7,817 bases of DNA, from the NCBI GenBank assembly GCA_945861195.1, contig CAMATS010000094.1, positions 1-7,817 on the forward strand, in the 5' to 3' direction. This document shows positions 1-6,268 of the stretch, piece after piece. The notes below the pieces were generated by a model that was not told where the DNA came from, searched no databases, and saw only the letters and a list, made by a program, of their open reading frames with translations. Numbering within the stretch: position 1 is the first letter of the stretch; every line of letters begins with the position of its first letter. Origin of the DNA: Rhodoferax sp. OV413. Lineage in GTDB: Bacteria > Pseudomonadota > Gammaproteobacteria > Burkholderiales > Burkholderiaceae_C. A program made the position numbers and the translations under genes.

Positions 1-230
1 GCGAGCACAATCCCCTCGCGGTCAATGATCAGGCCCCGGTTGGGCACCACCGGAACAATGGCCGTGCGGTTGTTCTCGGCCTGCTCGAGCAGGTCTTGGT
101 GGCGCAGCACCTGCAAATAGACCAGCCGTGCTGTCAGCAGGAAAAAGCAGCCCAGCACAACCAAGCTGGCCACCAGCACCCGCTTGCGGAAGCGGCCAAG
201 CTCGGTTTCAATGTCGCGCAGTTCGGTCAT
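1..230 (-). CDS. mrdA: Penicillin-binding protein 2 (peptidoglycan D,D-transpeptidase MrdA), N-terminal part
   Basis: Only the first 76 codons are present; the gene continues past the left edge. PBP2 is the transpeptidase of the elongasome and cross-links new peptidoglycan during rod elongation. The translation has a short basic cytoplasmic N-terminus (MTELRDIETELGRFRKR), one hydrophobic anchor at about residues 18-36, then a periplasmic stretch with V-P-N-R-G-L-I-I-D-R-E-G at 62-73. That stretch matches the conserved start of the PBP dimerisation domain, usually written RG-x-I-x-DRNG. The active-site SxxK lies outside the window. The ATG is the only usable start: the upstream codons in this frame run back to the mreD stop without another good initiator. 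No Shine-Dalgarno is visible before it. It follows mreD by 27 nt on the same strand, the usual mreBCD-mrdA order. FtsI is the main alternative, but the mre context favours PBP2. Confidence 0.9.
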   Translation of the reverse strand, partial: MTELRDIETELGRFRKRVLVASLVVLGCFFLLTARLVYLQVLRHQDLLEQAENNRTAIVPVVPNRGLIIDREGIVL

Positions 231-257
231 GGGCGCAGGCCAGCAAAGGTGTTCACG

Positions 258-788
258 CTACAAGGGCCGATGGGCATCGCGGTCAGGGGCGCGGCGCTGC
301 GGCAGCAGCAGCAAAATGCTCACGGCTGGCCAGAGCAGCGACTCCAGCAGCGGCGCGAGCAACAGGGGCAAGCCCGGGAACCGGCCGCCTGCAGCCATGC
401 GCACCCCGAGCTCGATGGCATGTGAGACCAAAAACAGCGGCAAGACTTGCAAGGCCTGCGAGGGAACCGTGAACCACAGCAGGCGGCGTTGCAGGGCAAT
501 GGCCAGGTAGCTCATGACGGTGTAGGCCAGCCCGTGTTGCCCCAGAATGGCGCCCTGGTGCACGTCGATCAAAAGGCCAAAGGCAAAAGCCGATGCCATT
601 CCTACCCGCTGAGGCTGGTGCACGGTCCAAAACACCAGCACCAGGGCCAGACAGTCTGGGGCCCATGCTGCACGGCCCCACAAGCCGATGTTTTGCAACA
701 TGCTCAGCCCCAGAGCCGTCACCAGGGTGGACCAAATAAACAGCGGTTTTGCGGGCAGCAGCAACTGCTGCCCGGGGCGCATGATCAT
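258..788 (-). CDS. mreD: Rod shape-determining membrane protein MreD
   Basis: A 176-residue, very hydrophobic protein with about five or six predicted membrane segments (roughly 16-36, 44-57, 62-82, 85-100, 108-127 and 139-163) and a basic C-terminal tail. It carries the MreD-like pattern G71-L-L-I-D75-x-x-x-G79-x-x-L-G83. Length fits the family (about 160-175 residues). MreD is the integral inner-membrane partner of MreC in the elongasome; its biochemical role is poorly defined. The start ATG overlaps the mreC stop as ATGA at 785-788, and a perfect AAGGAGG lies 6 nt upstream inside the mreC coding region, so this start is well supported. A second in-frame ATG two codons on (782-780) is less well spaced. 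Identification rests on context plus the motif, because MreD sequences diverge strongly. Confidence 0.93.
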   Translation of the reverse strand: MIMRPGQQLLLPAKPLFIWSTLVTALGLSMLQNIGLWGRAAWAPDCLALVLVFWTVHQPQRVGMASAFAFGLLIDVHQGAILGQHGLAYTVMSYLAIALQRRLLWFTVPSQALQVLPLFLVSHAIELGVRMAAGGRFPGLPLLLAPLLESLLWPAVSILLLLPQRRAPDRDAHRPL

Positions 789-1705
789 CTGCGCCCTCCT
801 TTGCGCGACCCACTGGGCCGGACCTCGGGCTCGGGCGGGGGTGCCAGCACGGTAGCGAGCGGAGCGAGCACGAGCACATGCTCTACCCCGCTGACCTGCG
901 CCAGCGCTTGGCAGCTGATCTGGGCAAAGGCGGTGTTGCCCTGCCGCTCCACCTTGGCAACCCGCGCCACTGGCAGGCCCGCCGGGTAGACCCCGTCCAC
1001 ACCGCTGGTGGTCAGCAGGTCGCCGGGGAGCACGTCAGCATTGGCCGCCATGAAGCGCAGCTCAAGCCCGCCACCTTTGGAGGCGGGATCGCCAAAGGCC
1101 AGTCCGCGCGCACCGGTTCGGGTGTTGAGCACCGGAATAGCTTGGTCACGGTCGGTCACCAGTGTGACCTCGCTGACCAAGGGGTAGACCCGCGTGACTT
1201 GCCCTAAAACTCCCGACTCGTCCAGCACTGGGGAGCCCAAGGCCACGCCATTGACCGCCCCCTGGTCAATCACAACCTTGCGGGTGTAGGGGTCTGCGGC
1301 GTCGTAGATCACCTGTGCGGCCTGCCCGGACGAGCCCAGCCGGGCCCGCAAGGCCAACAGTTCCCGCAGCCGGGTATTTTCGATGCTGAGTTGTTCGACC
1401 TGCCCGGCTCGAACAGATTGCAGATTGAGCTTTTTTTCTGATGCATCCAGGGCCGCCTGCGCTGCAGACAGCGACTCAAAGTAGTCGCCGCCGTGCCGGA
1501 CCAAGCGTACCGGTTGCAGCACCAGCCACTGTAGCGGGTAGAGCGCCATGGCAATGCCTGCGCGCAACGGCCGGGTGAGCTGGTATCGAGAGTCTGCCAC
1601 CATCAACAACACCGCCAGCAGGCTGAAAACAGCGAGCCGGGTCAGGGCCGAAGGCCCTTGCCGGAAAAAGGGCGGCGGCGTGCGGTCCAGCGTACCAAGC
1701 GGCAT
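785..1705 (-). CDS. mreC: Rod shape-determining protein MreC
   Basis: A 306-residue bitopic membrane protein. Visible layout: a short cytoplasmic N-terminus with a proline patch (T-P-P-P-F-F at 9-14), one membrane helix at about 22-37, a probable coiled coil at about 72-118 rich in A, E, L and Q, then the paired beta-barrel periplasmic domains at about 125-275 with the family patterns Y-T-R-K-V-V-I-D and G-V-L-G-Q-V. The tail after about 280 is proline/arginine-rich (APPPEPEVRPSGSRKGGRR). MreC forms periplasmic filaments and links MreB to PBP2, helping activate it. Length is slightly below the E. coli protein (367), typical of shorter betaproteobacterial forms. The start lies 14 nt after the mreB stop and has no recognisable Shine-Dalgarno, so translation is probably coupled to mreB (inference). 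It overlaps mreD by 4 nt. Confidence 0.95.
   Translation of the reverse strand: MPLGTLDRTPPPFFRQGPSALTRLAVFSLLAVLLMVADSRYQLTRPLRAGIAMALYPLQWLVLQPVRLVRHGGDYFESLSAAQAALDASEKKLNLQSVRAGQVEQLSIENTRLRELLALRARLGSSGQAAQVIYDAADPYTRKVVIDQGAVNGVALGSPVLDESGVLGQVTRVYPLVSEVTLVTDRDQAIPVLNTRTGARGLAFGDPASKGGGLELRFMAANADVLPGDLLTTSGVDGVYPAGLPVARVAKVERQGNTAFAQISCQALAQVSGVEHVLVLAPLATVLAPPPEPEVRPSGSRKGGRR
795..801 (-). promoter_or_regulatory. Strong Shine-Dalgarno of mreD inside the mreC 3' end
   Basis: On the minus strand the seven bases read AAGGAGG, a full match to the anti-Shine-Dalgarno, placed 6 nt before the mreD ATG at 788. The site sits within the last codons of mreC and fixes the mreD start. It contrasts with mreC and mrdA, which have no comparable signal. 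Confidence 0.85.
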
Positions 1706-1719
1706 CGCTGCGCAGCCCG

Positions 1720-2763
1720 CTATTCGTTGGTGAAAATCGAGCCCAGGCGCTCCATGCGCTCGAGTGCGATGCCGCAGCCACGCACCACGCAGGTCAGGGG
1801 GTCTTCAGCCACCAGCACCGGCAGGCCGGTTTCTTCTGCCAGCAGGCGATCCAGGTCCCGCAGCAGGGCACCGCCGCCAGTGAGCATCATGCCGCGGTCG
1901 GCAATGTCGGCACCGAGTTCTGGGGGGGTTTGCTCCAGCGCATTCTTGACCGCCGAGACAATGTTGTTGAGCGGGTCGGTCAGGGCTTCGAGGATTTCGT
2001 TGGACGAGATCGTGAAACTGCGGGGCACGCCTTCGGCCAGGTTACGGCCACGCACCTCCATCTCGCGCACCTCACTGCCCGGGAAAGCCGAGCCAATCTT
2101 CTTCTTGATGGCCTCGGCCGTTGGTTCGCCGATCAGCATGCCGTAGTTGCGCCGGATGTAGTTGATGATGGCCTCGTCAAACTTGTCGCCGCCCACGCGC
2201 ACGCTGCCTTTGTAGACCATGCCGCCGAGCGATATCACCCCAACCTCGGTGGTGCCGCCACCGATGTCCACCACCATCGAGCCACTTGCCTCAGATACCG
2301 GCAGGCCAGCGCCGATGGCTGCCGCCATCGGCTCCTCAATCAAGAAGACGTCGCTGGCGCCCGCACCCAGCGCAGATTCGCGGATTGCACGGCGCTCGAC
2401 CTGGGTCGAGCCGCAGGGCACGCAAATGATGATGCGCGGGCTAGGCCGGAAGATGCTGCGTGGGTGCACCATCTTGATGAACTGCTTGAGCATTTGCTCG
2501 GTCACCGTGAAATCGGCAATCACGCCATCTTTCATCGGGCGAATCGCCTCAATATTGCCGGGCACCTTGCCCAGCATGGCCTTGGCCTCTTTGCCCACCG
2601 CCTGAATGGTTTTTTTGCCCTGTGGGCCGCCTTCATGACGGATCGCAACCACCGAAGGCTCGTCCAGCACAATACCTTTGTCGCGCACAAAAATCAGGGT
2701 GTTGGCGGTCCCCAGGTCGATCGCCAGGTCAGCGGAGAAGTACTGACGGAATGCTCCAAACAT
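1720..2763 (-). CDS. mreB: Rod shape-determining actin homologue MreB
   Basis: A 347-residue protein, the same length as E. coli MreB. It begins with an amphipathic, membrane-binding N-terminus (MFGAFRQYFS). The actin-superfamily ATP-site blocks follow: phosphate 1 D16-L-G-T-A-N-T22, the E-E-P segment at 143-145, phosphate 2 D166-I-G-G-G-T-T172, and the adenosine block L294-T-G-G-G-A-L-L301. All key residues are present, so the gene looks functional. MreB polymerises into short antiparallel filaments beneath the inner membrane and directs the elongasome. The ATG at 2763 has a GAGAGGA Shine-Dalgarno about 6 nt upstream, which supports this start. It is the first gene of the mreB-mreC-mreD-mrdA series and is transcribed away from gatC across a 201-nt gap. 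An Mbl-type paralogue is possible in principle, but the mreCD neighbours make mreB the right name. Confidence 0.98.
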   Translation of the reverse strand: MFGAFRQYFSADLAIDLGTANTLIFVRDKGIVLDEPSVVAIRHEGGPQGKKTIQAVGKEAKAMLGKVPGNIEAIRPMKDGVIADFTVTEQMLKQFIKMVHPRSIFRPSPRIIICVPCGSTQVERRAIRESALGAGASDVFLIEEPMAAAIGAGLPVSEASGSMVVDIGGGTTEVGVISLGGMVYKGSVRVGGDKFDEAIINYIRRNYGMLIGEPTAEAIKKKIGSAFPGSEVREMEVRGRNLAEGVPRSFTISSNEILEALTDPLNNIVSAVKNALEQTPPELGADIADRGMMLTGGGALLRDLDRLLAEETGLPVLVAEDPLTCVVRGCGIALERMERLGSIFTNE

Positions 2764-2964
2764 TAAAAATCCTCTCGGGCGTACGCCAGCGCGCCGCCTG
2801 CCATGGTCGTGTTAGCGGGCTCGGCATCAGATCTTGGCGAACCAATTTGCACTGTGACAGACCCGATGACAAAGGCAGGATAATACCCCATCCCCTCGGG
2901 AATACGGGCCCCGGCCGCCCCGTGTTGGAGGTGCTTCGCCACCGGTTTTCAATGGAAATTAGCC
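2764..2964. promoter_or_regulatory. Divergent mreB/gatC control region
   Basis: This 201-nt gap is the longest non-coding stretch in the window and must carry the promoters for both the mre operon (leftward) and gatCAB (rightward), unless they lie inside genes. It holds the mreB Shine-Dalgarno next to 2763, several TGACA-type boxes around 2854-2872 on both strands, an AT-rich GGATAATAC at 2878-2886, and a GC-rich gatC leader at about 2898-2943. On the minus strand TTGTCA (2872-2867) is a possible -35 for mreB, but the bases 17 nt further on (CAAATT) match a -10 poorly, so no mreB promoter is assigned. I see no tRNA, small ORF of note, or riboswitch-like fold. Confidence 0.6.
2854..2884 (+). 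promoter_or_regulatory. Candidate sigma70-type promoter for gatCAB
   Basis: GTGACA at 2854-2859 (five of six bases of TTGACA) is followed by GATAAT at 2879-2884 (five of six bases of TATAAT). The 19-nt spacer is longer than the ideal 17. Transcription would begin near 2891, leaving a leader of about 75 nt before the gatC ATG. A second box, ATGACA at 2866-2871, is too close to this -10. The call rests only on consensus matching by eye. Confidence 0.35.
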
Positions 2965-3273
2965 ATGTCTCTTAAGCCTGCCGATATCGCCCGGATTGCC
3001 AACCTGGCGCGGCTTGAACTCCTCGACGCCGAGAGCGATCGCCTGTTGCAACAACTCAACGCGTTCTTTGACATCGTCACCCAAATTGGGCAAGTCGACA
3101 CCCGTGGCGTGCTGCCCATGGCGCACCCCTTGGATGCCATGCGCGATACATCGCCCCTCACGCTGCGCCTGCGCGACGACCAGGTGAGCGAGCCCAACCA
3201 GCGCGAGGCCAACCAGCGCAGCGCCCCGGCTGTGGAAAATGGCCTGTTTCTGGTGCCCAAGGTGATCGAGTAA
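2965..3273 (+). CDS. gatC: Aspartyl/glutamyl-tRNA amidotransferase subunit C
   Basis: A 102-residue protein with full-length GatC features: an N-terminal helix with A-R-L-x-L at about 15-19, a central P-M-A-H-P at 51-55, and the C-terminal hallmark R80-E-A-x-Q followed by A-P-x-x-E and G-L-F-L-V-P-K-V-I-E at 93-102. GatC is the small non-catalytic subunit that wraps around GatA and GatB and stabilises the cytoplasmic GatCAB complex. The start was chosen because the family begins close to this Met and a GGA lies about 8 nt upstream; an ATG at 2952 is in another frame. It is the first gene of gatCAB, with gatA beginning 3 nt after its stop, so the subunits are probably made together. Confidence 0.97.
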   Translation: MSLKPADIARIANLARLELLDAESDRLLQQLNAFFDIVTQIGQVDTRGVLPMAHPLDAMRDTSPLTLRLRDDQVSEPNQREANQRSAPAVENGLFLVPKVIE

Positions 3274-3276
3274 GCC

Positions 3277-4752
3277 ATGAGTGATCTGCACACCCTCGGC
3301 GTGGCCGCATTGGCCGCGCTGTTGCAAAAGAAAGAATTGAGCGCGGTGGAATTGGCCACCCGCCTGCTCGCCCGCTTAGGCGGCAACCCTCACCATGCGT
3401 TTTTGACCGTGGACTCCGAGGTGACCTTGGCGCAAGCCCGGGCAGCGGACGCGCGCATTGCGGCGGGCGAGCGCTCGGCTTTGCTGGGCGTACCGATTGC
3501 GCACAAAGACATCTTTGTGACCAAAGACTTCCCCACTACTGCGGGTTCGCGCATGCTGGAGGGCTACCGCTCACCCTTCAACGCCACCGTGGTGCAGCGC
3601 CTGAGTGACGCGGGGATGGTCACCTTGGGCAAACTCAGCTGCGACGAATTTGCCATGGGCTCGGCCAATGAAAACGTGGCGGTGCCCTCGGCCAACGTTC
3701 AGGCGGTGACCAACCCTTGGGACACCAGCCGCGTCCCTGGCGGCTCTTCGGGCGGCAGCGCGGCCGCCGTGGCCGCGCGCCTGACGCCAGCGGCCACCGG
3801 CACCGACACCGGCGGCTCGATCCGCCAGCCGGCGGCCTTTTGCGGCATCACCGGCATCAAGCCCACCTACGGCCGCGCCTCTCGCTACGGCATGGTGGCC
3901 TTTGCCTCCAGCCTGGACCAGGCCGGCCCGATGGCGCGCAGCGCCGAAGACTGTGCGCTGCTGCTGAGCGCCATGTGCGGCCCCGACCTGGACCGCGACT
4001 CAACCTCGCTGGAGGTGCCAGCCGAAGACTTCAGCCGCACGCTGCCAGATTCGATCGCCGGGCTGCGCATTGGCGTACCGAAGGAATTTTTTGGCGAGGG
4101 CCTGGCGCCAGACGTGCGCGGGGCGGTGGATGCGGCGCTGGCACAGTACCAGCAACTCGGCGCCACGCTGGTGCCAATCACCTTGCCGCGTACCGAGTTG
4201 TCCATCCCGGTCTACTACATCATCGCCCCGGCCGAGGCCAGCTCCAACCTGAGCCGCTTTGACGGTGTCAAGTTCGGCCACCGGGCCGCCCAGCATGGCG
4301 ACCTGACCGACATGTACAAAAAAACCCGTGCCGAAGGCTTTGGCGACGAGGTCAAACGCCGCATCATGATCGGCGCCTATGTGCTGTCGCACGGCTATTA
4401 CGACGCCTACTACCTGCAGGCCCAAAAAATCCGCCGCATGATTGCTGATGATTTCCAGCAGGCCTTCAAACAATGCGACGTGATCGCCGGCCCGGTGGCC
4501 CCCACCGTGGCCTGGAAGCTGGGCGAAAAAAGCGACGACCCGGTGGCCAATTACCTGGCCGACATCTTCACTCTGCCAGCCTCGCTGGCCGGTCTGCCAG
4601 GCCTGAGCCTGCCGGTGGGTTTTGGCGCGGGCGGGATGCCGGTGGGTATGCAGTTGATTGGTAATTACCTGCAAGAGGCGCGCCTGCTGAACCTGGCGCA
4701 CCGCTACCAGCAGGCCACCGACTGGCACACCCGCAAACCACAAGGGCAATGA
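3277..4752 (+). CDS. gatA: Aspartyl/glutamyl-tRNA amidotransferase subunit A (amidase)
   Basis: A 491-residue amidase-signature enzyme, close to the usual 485. GatA hydrolyses glutamine and passes ammonia through a tunnel to GatB. The Ser-cisSer-Lys triad is visible: Lys77 in G-V-P-I-A-H-K-D-I, Ser157 as cis-Ser in P-G-G-S-S-G-G-S (154-161), and the nucleophile Ser181 in T-D-T-G-G-S-I-R-Q-P. The 24-residue spacing between the two serines equals that recalled for S. aureus GatA (154/178). The stretch G-I-K-P-T-Y-G-R at 193-200 is also typical. The amidase fold fills about residues 20-475. The start lies 3 nt after gatC with GAG 6 nt upstream; its stop overlaps the longest reading of gatB as ATGA. 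Specificity for tRNA-bound substrates, rather than a stand-alone amidase, is supported by gatC and gatB on either side. Confidence 0.98.
   Translation: MSDLHTLGVAALAALLQKKELSAVELATRLLARLGGNPHHAFLTVDSEVTLAQARAADARIAAGERSALLGVPIAHKDIFVTKDFPTTAGSRMLEGYRSPFNATVVQRLSDAGMVTLGKLSCDEFAMGSANENVAVPSANVQAVTNPWDTSRVPGGSSGGSAAAVAARLTPAATGTDTGGSIRQPAAFCGITGIKPTYGRASRYGMVAFASSLDQAGPMARSAEDCALLLSAMCGPDLDRDSTSLEVPAEDFSRTLPDSIAGLRIGVPKEFFGEGLAPDVRGAVDAALAQYQQLGATLVPITLPRTELSIPVYYIIAPAEASSNLSRFDGVKFGHRAAQHGDLTDMYKKTRAEGFGDEVKRRIMIGAYVLSHGYYDAYYLQAQKIRRMIADDFQQAFKQCDVIAGPVAPTVAWKLGEKSDDPVANYLADIFTLPASLAGLPGLSLPVGFGAGGMPVGMQLIGNYLQEARLLNLAHRYQQATDWHTRKPQGQ
4742..4746 (+). promoter_or_regulatory. gatB ribosome-binding site that decides between two ATGs
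   Basis: AAGGG in the last codons of gatA is the only purine-rich Shine-Dalgarno candidate near gatB. It lies 8 nt before the ATG at 4755 but only 2 nt before the ATG at 4749. The spacing favours 4755 as the true start, so gatA and gatB would be separated by 2 nt rather than overlapping in ATGA. Confidence 0.55.
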
Positions 4753-4754
4753 GC

Positions 4755-6236
4755 ATGACGACCCAGACCCACAAACCAACCCCCGCCGCCAGTGCGACGC
4801 TGTTGGTGCGCGGCTACGAGGTGGTGATCGGCTTCGAGACCCACGCCCAGCTGTCCACCCAGAGCAAGATATTCAGCCGCGCCGCCACCGCCTTCGGCGC
4901 CGAGCCCAACACCCAGGCCTGCGCCGTGGACCTGGCGCTGCCGGGCACGTTGCCGGTGATGAACCGGGGCGCCGTGCAGCGTGCCATCGAGTTCGGGCTG
5001 GCGATTGGCGCGCATATCGCGCCGCGCAGCGTTTTTGCGCGCAAAAACTACTTTTACCCGGACCTGCCCAAGGGCTACCAGATCAGCCAGTTCGAGATCC
5101 CGGTGGTGCAGGGCGGCGCGGTCGAGTTCTACCTGGGCGACGAGAAAAAATCAGTGCGGCTGGTGCGCGCCCACCTGGAAGAAGACGCCGGCAAATCCCT
5201 GCACGAAGACTTTGTCGGCCAGACCGGCATCGACCTCAACCGCGCCGGCACGCCGCTGCTGGAGATCGTGACCGAGCCCGACATGCGATGCAGCGCCGAG
5301 GCTGTGGCTTACGCCAAAGAACTGCACAAGATCGTGACCTGGATTGGCATCTGCGACGGCAACATGCAAGAGGGCAGCTTCCGCTGCGACGCCAACGTGT
5401 CGGTGCGCAAGCCGGGCGCGGCGCTGGGCACCCGGCGTGAGATCAAGAATCTGAACAGCTTTCGCTTCATGCAGCAGGCCATTGACTACGAGGTGCGCTG
5501 GCAGATCGAGCAGATCGAAGACGGCCACGCCATCCAGCAGGCCACGGTGCTGTTCAACCCCGACACTGGTGAGACCCGGGCCATGCGCAGCAAGGAAGAC
5601 GCAGCCGATTACCGCTATTTCCCAGACCCCGACCTGCCACCGCTGGTGATCGCCCCGGCCTGGGTGGACCAGGTGCGCGCCGGCATGACCGAGCTGCCGC
5701 GGGTGATGGCGCAGCGCTTTGTCAGCCAGTACGGCTTGTCAGACTATGACGCCACAGCCCTGACCCAGAGCCGCTCTATTGCTACTTATTTTGAAGCAGC
5801 GGCGCGGGCCTGCGGCCAGCCCAAGCTGGTCGGCAACTGGATCACCGGCGAACTGGCGCGCCGTTTGAACGCCGCTGACCTGTCCATCGAACGGGCCCCG
5901 GTCAGCGCCGCGCAACTGGGGGCGCTGATCACTCGAATTCAGGACGGCACCATCTCCAACAACGCCGCGCGCCAGGTGTTTGACGCGCTGTGGAGCGGTG
6001 AAGGCACGCAGGTGGATGCGCTGATCGAAGCCAAAGGCCTGCGCCAACTCAACGACAGCAGCGCGCTGGAAGGCATTGTGGACACCGTGATCGCCGCCAA
6101 CCCCAAAAACGTGGCCGAGTACCGCGCCGGCAACGCCAAGGCGCTCAACGCGCTGGTGGGGCAGATCATGAAGGGCAGCGCCGGCAAGGCCAACCCGCAG
6201 CAGGTGAACGAGTTGCTCAAGGCCAAGCTTGGCTGA
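4755..6236 (+). CDS. gatB: Aspartyl/glutamyl-tRNA amidotransferase subunit B
   Basis: GatB activates the tRNA-bound Asp or Glu with ATP and adds ammonia delivered from GatA. From the ATG at 4755 the protein is 493 residues; an in-frame ATG at 4749 would add two, but the Shine-Dalgarno spacing and the common M-T-T beginning favour 4755. The catalytic domain (about 18-300) contains G-F-E28-T-H30, where Glu and His probably bind Mg, then Y-P-D-L-P-K-G-Y-Q-I-S-Q, the GatB signature D-L-N-R-A-G-T-P-L-L-E-I-V at 160-172, and G-S-F-R-C-D-A-N-V-S-V-R. A linker leads to the YqeY-like tail (about 345-493) that holds the tRNA. Length and motifs are normal. In betaproteobacteria, which generally carry GlnRS, the main product is thought to be Asn-tRNA(Asn). 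It converges with pyrE, 26 nt away. Confidence 0.98.
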   Translation: MTTQTHKPTPAASATLLVRGYEVVIGFETHAQLSTQSKIFSRAATAFGAEPNTQACAVDLALPGTLPVMNRGAVQRAIEFGLAIGAHIAPRSVFARKNYFYPDLPKGYQISQFEIPVVQGGAVEFYLGDEKKSVRLVRAHLEEDAGKSLHEDFVGQTGIDLNRAGTPLLEIVTEPDMRCSAEAVAYAKELHKIVTWIGICDGNMQEGSFRCDANVSVRKPGAALGTRREIKNLNSFRFMQQAIDYEVRWQIEQIEDGHAIQQATVLFNPDTGETRAMRSKEDAADYRYFPDPDLPPLVIAPAWVDQVRAGMTELPRVMAQRFVSQYGLSDYDATALTQSRSIATYFEAAARACGQPKLVGNWITGELARRLNAADLSIERAPVSAAQLGALITRIQDGTISNNAARQVFDALWSGEGTQVDALIEAKGLRQLNDSSALEGIVDTVIAANPKNVAEYRAGNAKALNALVGQIMKGSAGKANPQQVNELLKAKLG

Positions 6237-6248
6237 AGGCTAGCTCGC

Positions 6249-6268
6249 CGCTGGGGCTAACCTCAGCG
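6249..6268 (+). terminator. Hairpin between the convergent gatB and pyrE genes, possible terminator
   Basis: An 8-bp stem, CGCTGGGG at 6249-6256 pairing with CCTCAGCG at 6261-6268, closes a 4-nt CTAA loop, 12 nt after the gatB stop. In the rightward (gatB) transcript all eight pairs form, one of them a G-U wobble; in the leftward pyrE transcript the same position becomes an A-C mismatch. The right arm covers the pyrE stop codon. No T-run follows on either strand, so this is not a textbook intrinsic terminator and may only limit 3' decay or slow polymerase. Confidence 0.4.

Noticed and set aside
850..876. Short repetitive GCGAGC/GAGCAC run near the mreC 3' end
   Set aside because: It is explained by codons for the alternating V, L, A and T residues of the MreC C-terminal region; it is too short and irregular to be a functional repeat.
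283..879. Minus-strand ORF of 198 codons overlapping mreD and the end of mreC
   Set aside because: It is out of frame with mreD and mreC and lacks the membrane segments expected here. mreD has a perfect Shine-Dalgarno and the G-x-x-x-D motif.
1930..2766. Plus-strand ORF of 278 codons opposite mreB
   Set aside because: It is antisense to a complete, motif-bearing mreB. Its translation is rich in H, R, A and D with no recognisable domain, as expected from a shadow frame in GC-rich DNA.
3717..4262. Second plus-strand frame of 181 codons inside gatA
   Set aside because: It is very rich in R, H, G and A, a frame-shifted reading of the GatA active-site region with no separate start signal.
4000..4779. 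Minus-strand ORF of 259 codons opposite gatA
   Set aside because: It lies wholly over gatA and the gatB start. It has low-complexity H/V/G/Q composition and no motif; the GatA frame is certain.
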